A stretch of 5,780 bases of DNA from [Eubacterium] saphenum (GTDB lineage Bacteria; Bacillota; Clostridia; Oscillospirales; Ruminococcaceae). The notes under the pieces were generated by a model that was given only the letters and a program-made list of their open reading frames with translations, was not told the origin of the DNA and did not search any database. Within the stretch, counting starts at the first letter, position 1. Each line of letters begins with the position of its first letter. Positions 1 to 5,780 of this stretch are shown here, in pieces. The stretch is taken from assembly GCA_004555855.1 (NCBI GenBank), contig SFJQ01000095.1, positions 1-5,780 of the forward strand, written 5' to 3'. A program made the position numbers and the translations under genes.

Positions 1-1587
1 GTCGTAGTCAAGCTTGTATAATGATTTTGCCGCTTTTTCCAAGGTTTGGGCAAAATCTCTTACGGTTTCAAATTTATTCTTTGCGTCAGCGAGAATGTCA
101 ATTATTTTCTTGATTGTGCTTTTGTCGCCTCTTACCGATTCAGCCATATAACCAAAGGTATCTGAGGTATCGTCGGACGGCGTTCCCCAAGCGTTCAGCA
201 GCTTTCCCCGAGCAACCTTAACTCCGCCCTCGAAAATGCTGTTGTCGAGGGATTTATCGCTGTTGAAGGTAAAGGTGACGGTTGTTGAAGATTCCTCGTT
301 TTTGATTTCGGTAATTTTTGCATTCGCTAAATCACCGTCAAAGGTCAAATCCGCAGCGGTCAGATTGCTGAAGCTGCCGTAAATCGGCACAAGGACAAGC
401 GTTCCCTTAAAGCCGCCGTCTGTCTTTTCGATATAATCAAGATAAGCGTTGAGGTAAGCGCCGCAGTCGGGGATTTCCAACAACACATCGGTCTGGCAGG
501 AAAGCGCGCTGTTCTTTATCACGAGCTGCTTGTCAACAACCGACAGTATCGCGGAATCCAAATCGGCAGCATTTGTCGGGAAGCTAACCGAAATCACGCT
601 TCCGTCGGAATTTGCGGCAGCCGAGTCGATGTGCATATCGTTAATCGTGATAGCATCGGCAAGTTCATCGCCGCTCTTGACTGCCTTCGCGCCAAGAAGT
701 TCAACGTCAAATTTCAGCGTGCCGTTGTCGTAAGCGTAAGTGTTTTCGGGAATATAAGCGGCGGGATTTTCGATATCAACGGTTGCCATAAGTTCGTATC
801 CGGTATCCAGAACGCTTTCCGAAACGGTTGCATAGCCGTAAGGCGCGGAGCAAATCCGAACGTCGCCGACCGTGTTTATGGTAATTTCGCTGCCGTTTGA
901 TGTAACGGACGAGATGCTCAAATCCTCGAACGCGCCCGATAATTCAATATCTTCGGGCTTAACGTCCTTTACAGTAGCGTTCTCCAGCGTTACCTTCAAA
1001 ACAGGATTTTCCGCGCCGTTGTAGATTGTGCCGTCAATCTCCGCGGAAACAAGTTTTTGCGCGGAGCTGTCATTTTCGGGAATTTTATAGTACGAGCCAA
1101 CGGCGAATTTCCCGCTTGACGTGCCGTTTTTGTGTATGTAGAAATCGTACGCGCCGTACTCAAACGGGTTCTTGAACGTGATAGACAGCGTTTTCGCGTC
1201 AACTCTCGTCAAGGTGTAATCGGTAATTTCCTTTGCCTCGGAGAAGCTGCTCTGCGGCTCGTTTGGCTGTTCCTCGCCGCTTGTTGAGGTTTCGGGAGAT
1301 ACATCTGATGATGTTTCGCTGCCCTCGGTTTTCTCTTTGGGCTGATATTCATACACATTTACTGCAATGTTGCTCTTTGCAATATCGTCCTTGAACAAAT
1401 CCTCGTCACAGGCGAGCGTGATTTCAAGTGTTTCGCCGTTTTGCACCGCTTTGCACGAAAGCTCGACAATCTGCTCACGTTCTTCCTCGGTGATTTGCCA
1501 CTGTTTTTTCTGCGAGCTGTCGGTACAAGAAGTGACGGTAAAGCACATCACCGCCGCCATAACAGCCGCAATTATTCTCTTTTTCAT
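1..1587 (-). CDS. Surface lipoprotein with repeated beta modules, function unknown (3' end outside window)
   Basis: I do not recognise a named family. The frame is open for 529 codons from ATG 1587 to the left edge with no stop, so the C-terminus is missing. The N-terminus is a lipoprotein signal peptide: MKKR, a hydrophobic stretch (residues 5-19), then the lipobox VTSC with the lipidated Cys at residue 21, so the mature protein should be anchored on the outer face of the membrane. The start is supported by AAAGGA about 7 bases upstream of the ATG. Residues 83-119 form a Ser/Thr/Glu/Pro-rich low-complexity linker. The rest looks beta-rich, with three or four weakly similar stretches (about 54-138 interrupted by the linker, 195-239, 290-336, 394-441). 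Residues 490-525 look helical. It lies 53 bp after the C11 peptidase, with no promoter seen between, so cotranscription is likely. It may be a substrate, partner or adhesin linked to the peptidase; that is inference. Confidence 0.9.
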   Translation of the reverse strand, partial: MKKRIIAAVMAAVMCFTVTSCTDSSQKKQWQITEEEREQIVELSCKAVQNGETLEITLACDEDLFKDDIAKSNIAVNVYEYQPKEKTEGSETSSDVSPETSTSGEEQPNEPQSSFSEAKEITDYTLTRVDAKTLSITFKNPFEYGAYDFYIHKNGTSSGKFAVGSYYKIPENDSSAQKLVSAEIDGTIYNGAENPVLKVTLENATVKDVKPEDIELSGAFEDLSISSVTSNGSEITINTVGDVRICSAPYGYATVSESVLDTGYELMATVDIENPAAYIPENTYAYDNGTLKFDVELLGAKAVKSGDELADAITINDMHIDSAAANSDGSVISVSFPTNAADLDSAILSVVDKQLVIKNSALSCQTDVLLEIPDCGAYLNAYLDYIEKTDGGFKGTLVLVPIYGSFSNLTAADLTFDGDLANAKITEIKNEESSTTVTFTFNSDKSLDNSIFEGGVKVARGKLLNAWGTPSDDTSDTFGYMAESVRGDKSTIKKIIDILADAKNKFETVRDFAQTLEKAAKSLYKLDYD

Positions 1588-1630
1588 AGTGTTTCCTTTC
1601 TGCAATTTTTGCTGTTTATTCTTGATAAAT

Positions 1631-1655
1631 CTTGAAGACGTTAACTGTCCTCAAG
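1631..1655 (-). other. Intercistronic RNA hairpin over the peptidase stop codon
   Basis: Read on the minus strand, CTTGAGGAC pairs with GTCTTCAAG to give a 9-bp stem with one G-U pair and a 7-base loop. The TAA stop of the peptidase lies in the loop. On the plus strand the G-U position becomes A-C, so the stem is complete only in the RNA of the minus-strand operon. No run of U follows (the next bases are ATTTATC), so it does not look like a normal intrinsic terminator. A stability or processing element that sets the ratio of peptidase to lipoprotein mRNA is possible, as is a leaky stop. No function is proven. Confidence 0.5.
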
Positions 1656-3449
1656 CGAGAAAACTTCTTCAATTTCCGATTTACCGTCGGTAATTTCCGA
1701 AACGGCAATATTTGTGTAATGCTCGTTTCCAAAGATATCCGTGATTACCGCTTGAAAGACGTAAATCCCGTTGGGAAGCGTCTTTATTTCAAGCGCGCAG
1801 TCGCTGTTGTAGATGAATTTTGCGTATTCAGCCAGCGTTTCGCTGAACATCTCCTTGAACAGCACGGTGACCTCATCGTTCTCCGCAAGCGTCATAATTC
1901 TTCCCGTGACATCGCCCGTAAGAACATAGCCGTTCAGCTTTGCCTTGCGGGTTGAGCTGTTGTAGGTGAAAATCAGTTCGGCGTCCGCGCCGTTTATCCG
2001 CACGGGCGAGCGATAAACCGTGTAGTTGTTTTTCTCGGTCATAATTTGGCAGTTCAGTGCATACCCGCCGAAATACACCCATCGCCCCGTGAAATTTACG
2101 GAAAAGGTGCTGCCGTGTTGCGAGAAATCGTTGTCCGTGCCCATTTGGTAATAAGCGTCATTCTCCAAATCCACCGCGCCGAGCGTGTATTCCATTCGCC
2201 GAATGTACTTTTCCGCGCCGCTTTTCACGGTAAAACTCAGCCGTTCCCCGTCAACAAAACCCCTGTCCTCAAAGCTGAATTCGCAAGCACTGTTTTTCGC
2301 GAAATAACTCTCGAGAAAGCTCTTGTACACCTCGTCCGTGCAAATCGGAAGGTAGCTCTGAAGCTGCTTTTCGTCTGCGGGGAACAGCAAATTCAGTCCC
2401 GAAGCGGCTTGCTTTGACGGAGAATTTTCGGTTTGAACAACCTCGGAAATTCCCGTTTCAACGCCAAAAAATTCCGCAACCGCCCCGAAATCATAGAAGC
2501 CGTTTGAGGAATTTTCGATAATATCGGCGTTTAGCAAAGCCCCGGGAATTTTCGCTTCGCCGTCTTTCTCGGACATCGCGGAAACTGTTTTGTGAAGCGC
2601 CTCGCGAAGTATGTCAATCCGTGATAAATCCGTGCAGGAGAGCGTGTAGTAACCCTTGTTGCCGTGCTTTTCGGCGTAGCTTCGGAGGACTTTTTCGTAG
2701 AAATCGCGCTCTCCGAGATTTTCCGCGATAACCTTATAATCCAGCCCGCCTGCGTGTTCAAGGTCTTGCGAAGCTATCATAAAATCGGCGAAAGGGCTGA
2801 TTGAAACGGCGGTATCGAAGCACGCCATTTTGCACGCGTCAAAGCAGATGAAAGCGAGCTTTTTCTCAAGACAGCACTCCTGGAGCGCAACCGCGATTTC
2901 CATCACCGTGAGCGAGTCGCCCGAAAACAGCTCGTCAAAGCACGCGCCTTTGACAAAACCGCCACCGTGGTTCCACAAAACAAGCGAGGTTTCCTCGGCG
3001 GGAAAGCTCTGCGTTCCCCATTGAACGAAATCAGCGAGAGTCGCCGCCTCACCCATATTTGCAAGCGCGGTTTCACCAACCTTGACGAGCTCGCCGCCTT
3101 GAACGGAATAGCGCGCAAGTTTATCGTTCGGGATATCAAACCCGCGCCACTTTCGCGCACCACCCGTCTGAATTACGATATTCACCCCGTCCTCAACGCG
3201 CGCGCCAAGCATTTCCCGAATATTTGCCGAAGCCGCGCCGCCCGTTGTTTCAAGCGAACTCCCGCACATATAAATCAGCAGCGTTGCCTTTGACAGCGGA
3301 GTTTTTTCTTCGGAAACGCTTGTCATTGCCGAGCTTGAACCTTGCGGCACGGCGTTTCGCGTGAACAGAAAAATCGCCGCAGCAATTCCCAAAACCAGCA
3401 AAACTGCTCCGACGATTACATAAATTCTCTTTTTTATCTTCATTTTCAT
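1641..3449 (-). CDS. Membrane-anchored clostripain-like cysteine peptidase (family C11)
   Basis: A 602-residue peptidase of clan CD, family C11 (clostripain family), which cuts after Arg or Lys. Residues 9-30 are one hydrophobic segment after a Lys/Arg-rich start, with no lipobox, so it is a signal anchor or uncleaved signal peptide that puts the enzyme outside the membrane. The catalytic domain spans about 54-390. It starts with the strand ATLLIYMCGSSLE. The catalytic His is H161 in VLWNHGGGF, followed by the family motif DELFSGDSLT. The catalytic Cys is C206 in FDACKM. D204, two residues before it, fits the acidic S1 pocket known in the family. Residues about 390-600 form a beta-rich C-terminal domain of unknown role. 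ATG 3449 is the only reasonable start, since TAA lies in frame three codons upstream, but no good Shine-Dalgarno sequence is visible. Six Cys lie between 170 and 210. It has its own promoter behind the regulator gene and precedes a lipoprotein gene. Confidence 0.93.
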   Translation of the reverse strand: MKMKIKKRIYVIVGAVLLVLGIAAAIFLFTRNAVPQGSSSAMTSVSEEKTPLSKATLLIYMCGSSLETTGGAASANIREMLGARVEDGVNIVIQTGGARKWRGFDIPNDKLARYSVQGGELVKVGETALANMGEAATLADFVQWGTQSFPAEETSLVLWNHGGGFVKGACFDELFSGDSLTVMEIAVALQECCLEKKLAFICFDACKMACFDTAVSISPFADFMIASQDLEHAGGLDYKVIAENLGERDFYEKVLRSYAEKHGNKGYYTLSCTDLSRIDILREALHKTVSAMSEKDGEAKIPGALLNADIIENSSNGFYDFGAVAEFFGVETGISEVVQTENSPSKQAASGLNLLFPADEKQLQSYLPICTDEVYKSFLESYFAKNSACEFSFEDRGFVDGERLSFTVKSGAEKYIRRMEYTLGAVDLENDAYYQMGTDNDFSQHGSTFSVNFTGRWVYFGGYALNCQIMTEKNNYTVYRSPVRINGADAELIFTYNSSTRKAKLNGYVLTGDVTGRIMTLAENDEVTVLFKEMFSETLAEYAKFIYNSDCALEIKTLPNGIYVFQAVITDIFGNEHYTNIAVSEITDGKSEIEEVFSLEDS

Positions 3450-3486
3450 ATAGAATTAAACAGTATTTCTCACAGTTTGCACCTAT

Positions 3487-3492
3487 ATTATA
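3487..3492 (-). promoter_or_regulatory. -10 box of the peptidase-lipoprotein promoter
   Basis: A perfect TATAAT on the minus strand, with a predicted start of transcription near 3480 and a leader of about 31 bases to the peptidase ATG. The position where a -35 box should lie (17 bp upstream) reads CACTTT and matches TTGACA at no base; spacings of 16 and 18 bp are no better. A perfect -10 with no -35 is typical of an activator-dependent promoter, and the tandem repeat at 3499-3520 sits where the activator would bind. Confidence 0.72.
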
Positions 3493-3498
3493 CATCAT

Positions 3499-3520
3499 AA
3501 AGTGCAACAAAAGTGCAACA
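3499..3520 (-). promoter_or_regulatory. Two perfect tandem 11-bp repeats, likely operator for the response regulator
   Basis: On the minus strand the 11-mer TGTTGCACTTT occurs twice head to tail with no mismatch and no gap (3520-3510 and 3509-3499). Each unit has a mixed heptamer, TGTTGCA, and a pyrimidine tail. The second heptamer ends exactly 10 bp before the -10 box. Two 11-bp direct repeats over the -35 region are the known operator form of OmpR/PhoB-type and SARP-type activators, and the response regulator encoded immediately upstream has this kind of DNA-binding domain. The repeat is seen directly; its binding by this regulator is inferred. Confidence 0.68.
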
Positions 3521-3545
3521 TTCCTCCGAAACCCTGATTTTTCTC

Positions 3546-4340
3546 TCAACTCAGCTTGTCCGAAATTTCAGCAGTTGTCATTTCAGCCCACGAGTATTGG
3601 TTCATATACTCGCCGCGGTATCGGTTCACGGCATACGGAATGTGCCGCAGAAAGTCGAAATAATCGCACTCAACCGCGTCACAATCAAGCGAAATGGTGT
3701 TTCGGCTTTTCAGAATTATGTCCTTCGTGCCCGCCTCGGCAAGCGTTTTTTTCAGCTCACTTATCAGGTTTCGGAGGTTGCTTTGGCGGGAATGTGTGTC
3801 GGGACCTTCCTCCCACAGCACCGCGATAAGCTCGCCCATTGTCACGCCCGCGCCCATCCGGTCAACGAGATAAGCAAGCAGTTCCTTCGCCTTTTGCCGC
3901 TTAAACACAAGCGGTTTCCCGTCGCAGAAAACCTCGAAGTTGCCGAAACACTGAAAGCGGATTTTCTTCTCGTTTTTCGGCACAACCGGCGTGCGGAGAT
4001 GCGAAAGTGCCTGTTTCACCGCCTCGGGTGTCGCGGGTTTGAGCAAGTAATCGCTTGCGTACAGCCGAAACGCGTCCAGCGAATACTCCGAGTAACCAGT
4101 CACGAAAATAACGTTTACATCGCAGCAGATTTCCTTGAGCTGCCGCGCAAGCTCCAAGCCCGTCATTCCGCGCATTTTTATGTCAAGAAAAGCAACGTCG
4201 CAGCCGTTCTCTCCCACATAGGAAATCGCGTCTGCGGTTTTCCGAAAACCGTTCACCTTCGCTTCGGGAACAACTTTTTCTATCGAATCAACCAGCAGCT
4301 CCAGCGCCAGCTTTTCATCATCAACAGCTACTATGTTCAT
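3546..4340 (-). CDS. Response regulator, receiver plus OmpR/SARP-like winged helix with short BTAD tail
   Basis: A 264-residue two-component response regulator that should bind DNA when phosphorylated. The receiver domain (residues 1-115) has the acidic pair D7-D8, the phosphate-accepting D53 in FLDIKM, T81 in FVTG, and K101 in LLKP, so all catalytic positions are present. Residues about 126-221 form a Trans_reg_C-type winged helix (IRFQCFGNFEVFCDGKPL onward), with a recognition helix near 184-200 (SRQSNLRNLISELKKTL). Residues 221-264 resemble only the beginning of the bacterial transcriptional activator domain of SARP regulators, including the YRGEYMNQYSWAE stretch, so this domain is cut short. 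Its ATG directly follows the TAG of the kinase gene with no gap, and AAAGGAG lies 8 bases upstream inside the kinase gene, so the two are likely translationally coupled. Its probable target is the repeat-containing promoter just behind it. Confidence 0.93.
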   Translation of the reverse strand: MNIVAVDDEKLALELLVDSIEKVVPEAKVNGFRKTADAISYVGENGCDVAFLDIKMRGMTGLELARQLKEICCDVNVIFVTGYSEYSLDAFRLYASDYLLKPATPEAVKQALSHLRTPVVPKNEKKIRFQCFGNFEVFCDGKPLVFKRQKAKELLAYLVDRMGAGVTMGELIAVLWEEGPDTHSRQSNLRNLISELKKTLAEAGTKDIILKSRNTISLDCDAVECDYFDFLRHIPYAVNRYRGEYMNQYSWAEMTTAEISDKLS

Positions 4341-5645
4341 CTATCCCGCTCCTTTCGGTATTTTGATAATCGCGGTTGTGCCGCTGTTTTCAGAGCTGAT
4401 GAAATCAAGCGTGCCGCTGCACATTATCTGAAGTCGGCTGCGAACCGAGGAAATTCCGATGTGCAGCTTTCCGTCGTTCGGGAGATTGTTCGGGTCAAAA
4501 CCAACGCCGTTGTCGCTCACCCGAATTTCATAAAAATCGGGAAATTCCGCCGTGCTTATCGTCACGCAGCCGCCGTCGGGAAGGTCGCTTATACCGTGAT
4601 TTACGGCGTTTTCAACCAGCGGCTCAATCGTCATCGGCGGGATAAAAAACTCGCTTACGCTGATGTCATAGCGTATCTCCAGCTCGTCATCAAAACGGAT
4701 TTTTTCAAGCGAAAGATACGCTTTCGTGTGATTAAGCTCCTCGGCAAAGGAGATGAGATTTGTTTTCTTGATTGAGTTGAGGTTGCCGCGAAGATATTTG
4801 GAGAAATCACTCACCGCTTCCTTCGCTGCCTCGGGTTTAACGTCGCAAAGTCGGTAAATTGACGTGAGCGCGTTGTACAGAAAATGCGGCTGAATTTGCG
4901 ATAAAACAAGCGCGTTTCGGCTCTCCGACAAGGCAAGCTCCTGTTCAACCAGCTTTTTCTCCATTTCCGCAGCGTTTTGCACCTGTAAAATATGTACCGA
5001 TGTATAGAGAAAGGTCATCGAAACAGTCGAAGCGAGGTACACGGGAACAACATTCCAAAAAATTTGCACGGGTATCGTAACCACGGGGATTGCCCCGAAA
5101 AGCACAAACACAATCGTATCACGCCGTCCGAGCGTTTTTCGGTTGACAATAGCAAGCGCCATCGTGAGTGCCGGAAGTATGACGTAAATCAACTGACTTA
5201 CAAGGAAAAGCGGTCCCGGGATATCGCGCCCGGTTTCGTCATAGCTGACGTACATTCCGTTGAATGCGGATATCAAAAACGAAATAACCGCCGCCGCGCA
5301 AAATGCCGTGATAATGTGCGCGTAACGATAGGAGATTTTCTTTTTTGTGGATATGTAAGCGGTCGCGCAGTAGGCGTAGAGCGAAACCAGCGCACACGCA
5401 AATGCGTCCGAGAAGAACGAGAGCACCTTAATCGCGGGCACTTTTTCGGGCGAAGGCTCGTCAAGCAAAAGGCAAATCGGCGCGTCCACCAACAGCATAA
5501 GCATATTCGCCGTCAAAAAACAAATCAAGAGCTTTCCCGTTGTGTCCTTGTACGAGCGCTCCGCGAAGCAGCCTATCAGCATAACACCCGTTATGGTTGC
5601 CGCAAAAAACTCCAGCGCGGCGCTCATATAATTCATCTCGTTCAT
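4341..5645 (-). CDS. Multi-membrane-segment sensor histidine kinase, LytS/YpdA type
   Basis: A sensor kinase that autophosphorylates on His and passes the phosphate to the response regulator downstream. From the start chosen here it has 434 residues. The N-terminal half holds about seven hydrophobic segments (near 8-27, 37-55, 72-98, 108-128, 145-168, 176-197, 199-219) and no recognisable extracellular sensor domain, so the signal is unknown. A short charged helix (226-245) leads to the His_kinase domain, with the phosphate-accepting H254 in QIQPHFLYNAL. The ATP-binding part has the N box IEPLVENAVNHG (340-351), the G1 box VSDNGVGFD (376-384) and the G2-like HIGISSVRSRL (395-405). ATG 5687 would add 14 residues in the same frame. 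I reject it because it lies just at or before the predicted transcription start and has no ribosome binding site, whereas ATG 5645 has AGAAGGA 7 bases upstream. Confidence 0.92.
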   Translation of the reverse strand: MNEMNYMSAALEFFAATITGVMLIGCFAERSYKDTTGKLLICFLTANMLMLLVDAPICLLLDEPSPEKVPAIKVLSFFSDAFACALVSLYAYCATAYISTKKKISYRYAHIITAFCAAAVISFLISAFNGMYVSYDETGRDIPGPLFLVSQLIYVILPALTMALAIVNRKTLGRRDTIVFVLFGAIPVVTIPVQIFWNVVPVYLASTVSMTFLYTSVHILQVQNAAEMEKKLVEQELALSESRNALVLSQIQPHFLYNALTSIYRLCDVKPEAAKEAVSDFSKYLRGNLNSIKKTNLISFAEELNHTKAYLSLEKIRFDDELEIRYDISVSEFFIPPMTIEPLVENAVNHGISDLPDGGCVTISTAEFPDFYEIRVSDNGVGFDPNNLPNDGKLHIGISSVRSRLQIMCSGTLDFISSENSGTTAIIKIPKGAG

Positions 5646-5652
5646 AAATTTG

Positions 5653-5659
5653 TCCTTCT
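5653..5659 (-). promoter_or_regulatory. Ribosome binding site that fixes the kinase start at 5645
   Basis: AGAAGGA on the minus strand lies 7 bases before ATG 5645. The longer in-frame ATG at 5687 has only promoter sequence (the -10 box ends 3 bases before it) and no such site. Confidence 0.8.
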
Positions 5660-5690
5660 CGCATAATCTTCCGTGCCCACTTTTCATTGT

Positions 5691-5719
5691 ATTATATCAC
5701 ACTATGAGAATGTTGTCAA
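5691..5719 (-). promoter_or_regulatory. Consensus sigma-A promoter of the kinase-regulator operon
   Basis: On the minus strand TTGACA (5719-5714) and TATAAT (5696-5691) both match the consensus at all six bases, with the ideal 17-bp spacer and a TG one base before the -10 (extended -10). Transcription should start near 5684, giving a leader of about 40 bases to ATG 5645. This predicts strong expression of the signalling pair, unless a repressor acts, in contrast with the -35-less promoter of the effector genes. Confidence 0.88.
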
Positions 5720-5725
5720 GCTTGA
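5716..5725. repeat. 10-bp perfect palindrome overlapping the kinase -35 box
   Basis: TCAAGCTTGA is a perfect palindrome. It covers four bases of the -35 box and extends upstream; with one mismatched pair the symmetry continues to about 16 bp. It could be a repressor site, but palindromes this short also occur by chance. Confidence 0.3.
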
Positions 5726-5763
5726 AAAACAGAACCGCTTGTAATGTCTAAACCCCAAATTTC

Positions 5764-5776
5764 ATAACGATGTTAT
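5764..5776. repeat. Short inverted repeat upstream of the kinase promoter
   Basis: ATAAC and GTTAT flank a 3-base centre (GAT). It lies about 45 bp upstream of the kinase -35 box, near the window edge. The stretch 5720-5780 otherwise shows no gene, terminator or clear divergent promoter. The function of this repeat, if any, is unknown. Confidence 0.25.
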
Positions 5777-5780
5777 ACTT

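Noticed and set aside
124..132. RGD tripeptide (residues 486-488) in the lipoprotein, as a possible cell-binding motif
   Set aside because: A tripeptide occurs easily by chance and nothing else in the region points to integrin-type adhesion.
3495..3527. GGAGGA followed at once by ATG and a 9-codon frame including the stop (possible leader peptide) over the tandem repeats
   Set aside because: The ATG directly touches the GGAGGA, leaving no spacing for initiation. It would be present only in read-through RNA, since it lies upstream of the -10 box.
3250..3549. Minus-strand 99-codon frame running from the regulator stop through the gap into the peptidase gene
   Set aside because: It starts at a TTG without a ribosome binding site, crosses the promoter, and then overlaps the N-terminus of the peptidase out of frame.
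3513..4775. Long plus-strand open frame of 420 codons opposite the regulator and the 3' part of the kinase
   Set aside because: It runs antisense across two clearly recognisable proteins, crosses their junction, has a composition rich in Arg, His and Asn with no known domain, and lacks a supported start. It is a codon-bias shadow.
4992..5666. Plus-strand open frame of 224 codons opposite the kinase membrane region
   Set aside because: Its sequence is full of Arg, Lys and His, as expected for the reverse complement of hydrophobic codons. No domain is visible.
5717..5741. CAAGC...GCTTG inverted repeat as a terminator of a gene further right
   Set aside because: The stem is only 5 bp with a 15-base loop and overlaps the -35 box. 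It is too weak to call as a terminator.

Overview
All genes in this window lie on the minus strand, so transcription runs from the right edge to the left. The window holds one compact locus of four genes: a membrane histidine kinase, its response regulator, a membrane-anchored clostripain-like (family C11) cysteine peptidase, and a surface lipoprotein whose 3' end lies beyond the left edge. The organism is most likely an anaerobic Firmicute of class Clostridia, probably a gut or rumen member of the Oscillospiraceae/Ruminococcaceae or Lachnospiraceae. This rests on the gene types (LytS-type kinase, SARP-like regulator, C11 peptidase), the Shine-Dalgarno sequences and consensus sigma-A promoters, and moderate GC content. 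It is an inference, not a match to a known genome.

Region by region, right to left: 5688-5780 is intergenic and carries a textbook sigma-A promoter (TTGACA, 17 bp, TATAAT with an upstream TG) for the kinase. The kinase is best started at 5645, not at the longer ATG at 5687, because of promoter position and a good ribosome binding site. Its stop codon abuts the start of the response regulator at 4340. After the regulator, the 96-bp gap 3450-3545 has no visible terminator. It carries a perfect -10 box, no recognisable -35 box, and in place of the -35 two perfect tandem 11-bp repeats. The peptidase gene (1641-3449) follows. A 53-bp gap with an RNA hairpin across the peptidase stop codon then leads to the lipoprotein (1-1587, partial).

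The proposed logic is as follows. The kinase-regulator pair is made from a strong promoter. The kinase senses an unknown signal through about seven membrane segments and phosphorylates the regulator. The regulator has an OmpR/SARP-type winged helix and would bind the 11-bp repeats to activate the peptidase-lipoprotein pair. Both effectors act outside the membrane: one is a tethered Arg/Lys-type cysteine peptidase, the other a lipid-anchored multi-module beta protein. The operator geometry (two 11-bp units, second heptamer 10 bp from the -10) is what PhoB/OmpR/SARP-class activators use, and this regulator carries such a DNA-binding domain. That link is the most interesting and most testable point of the window. 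I found no RNA genes, mobile elements or CRISPR arrays.
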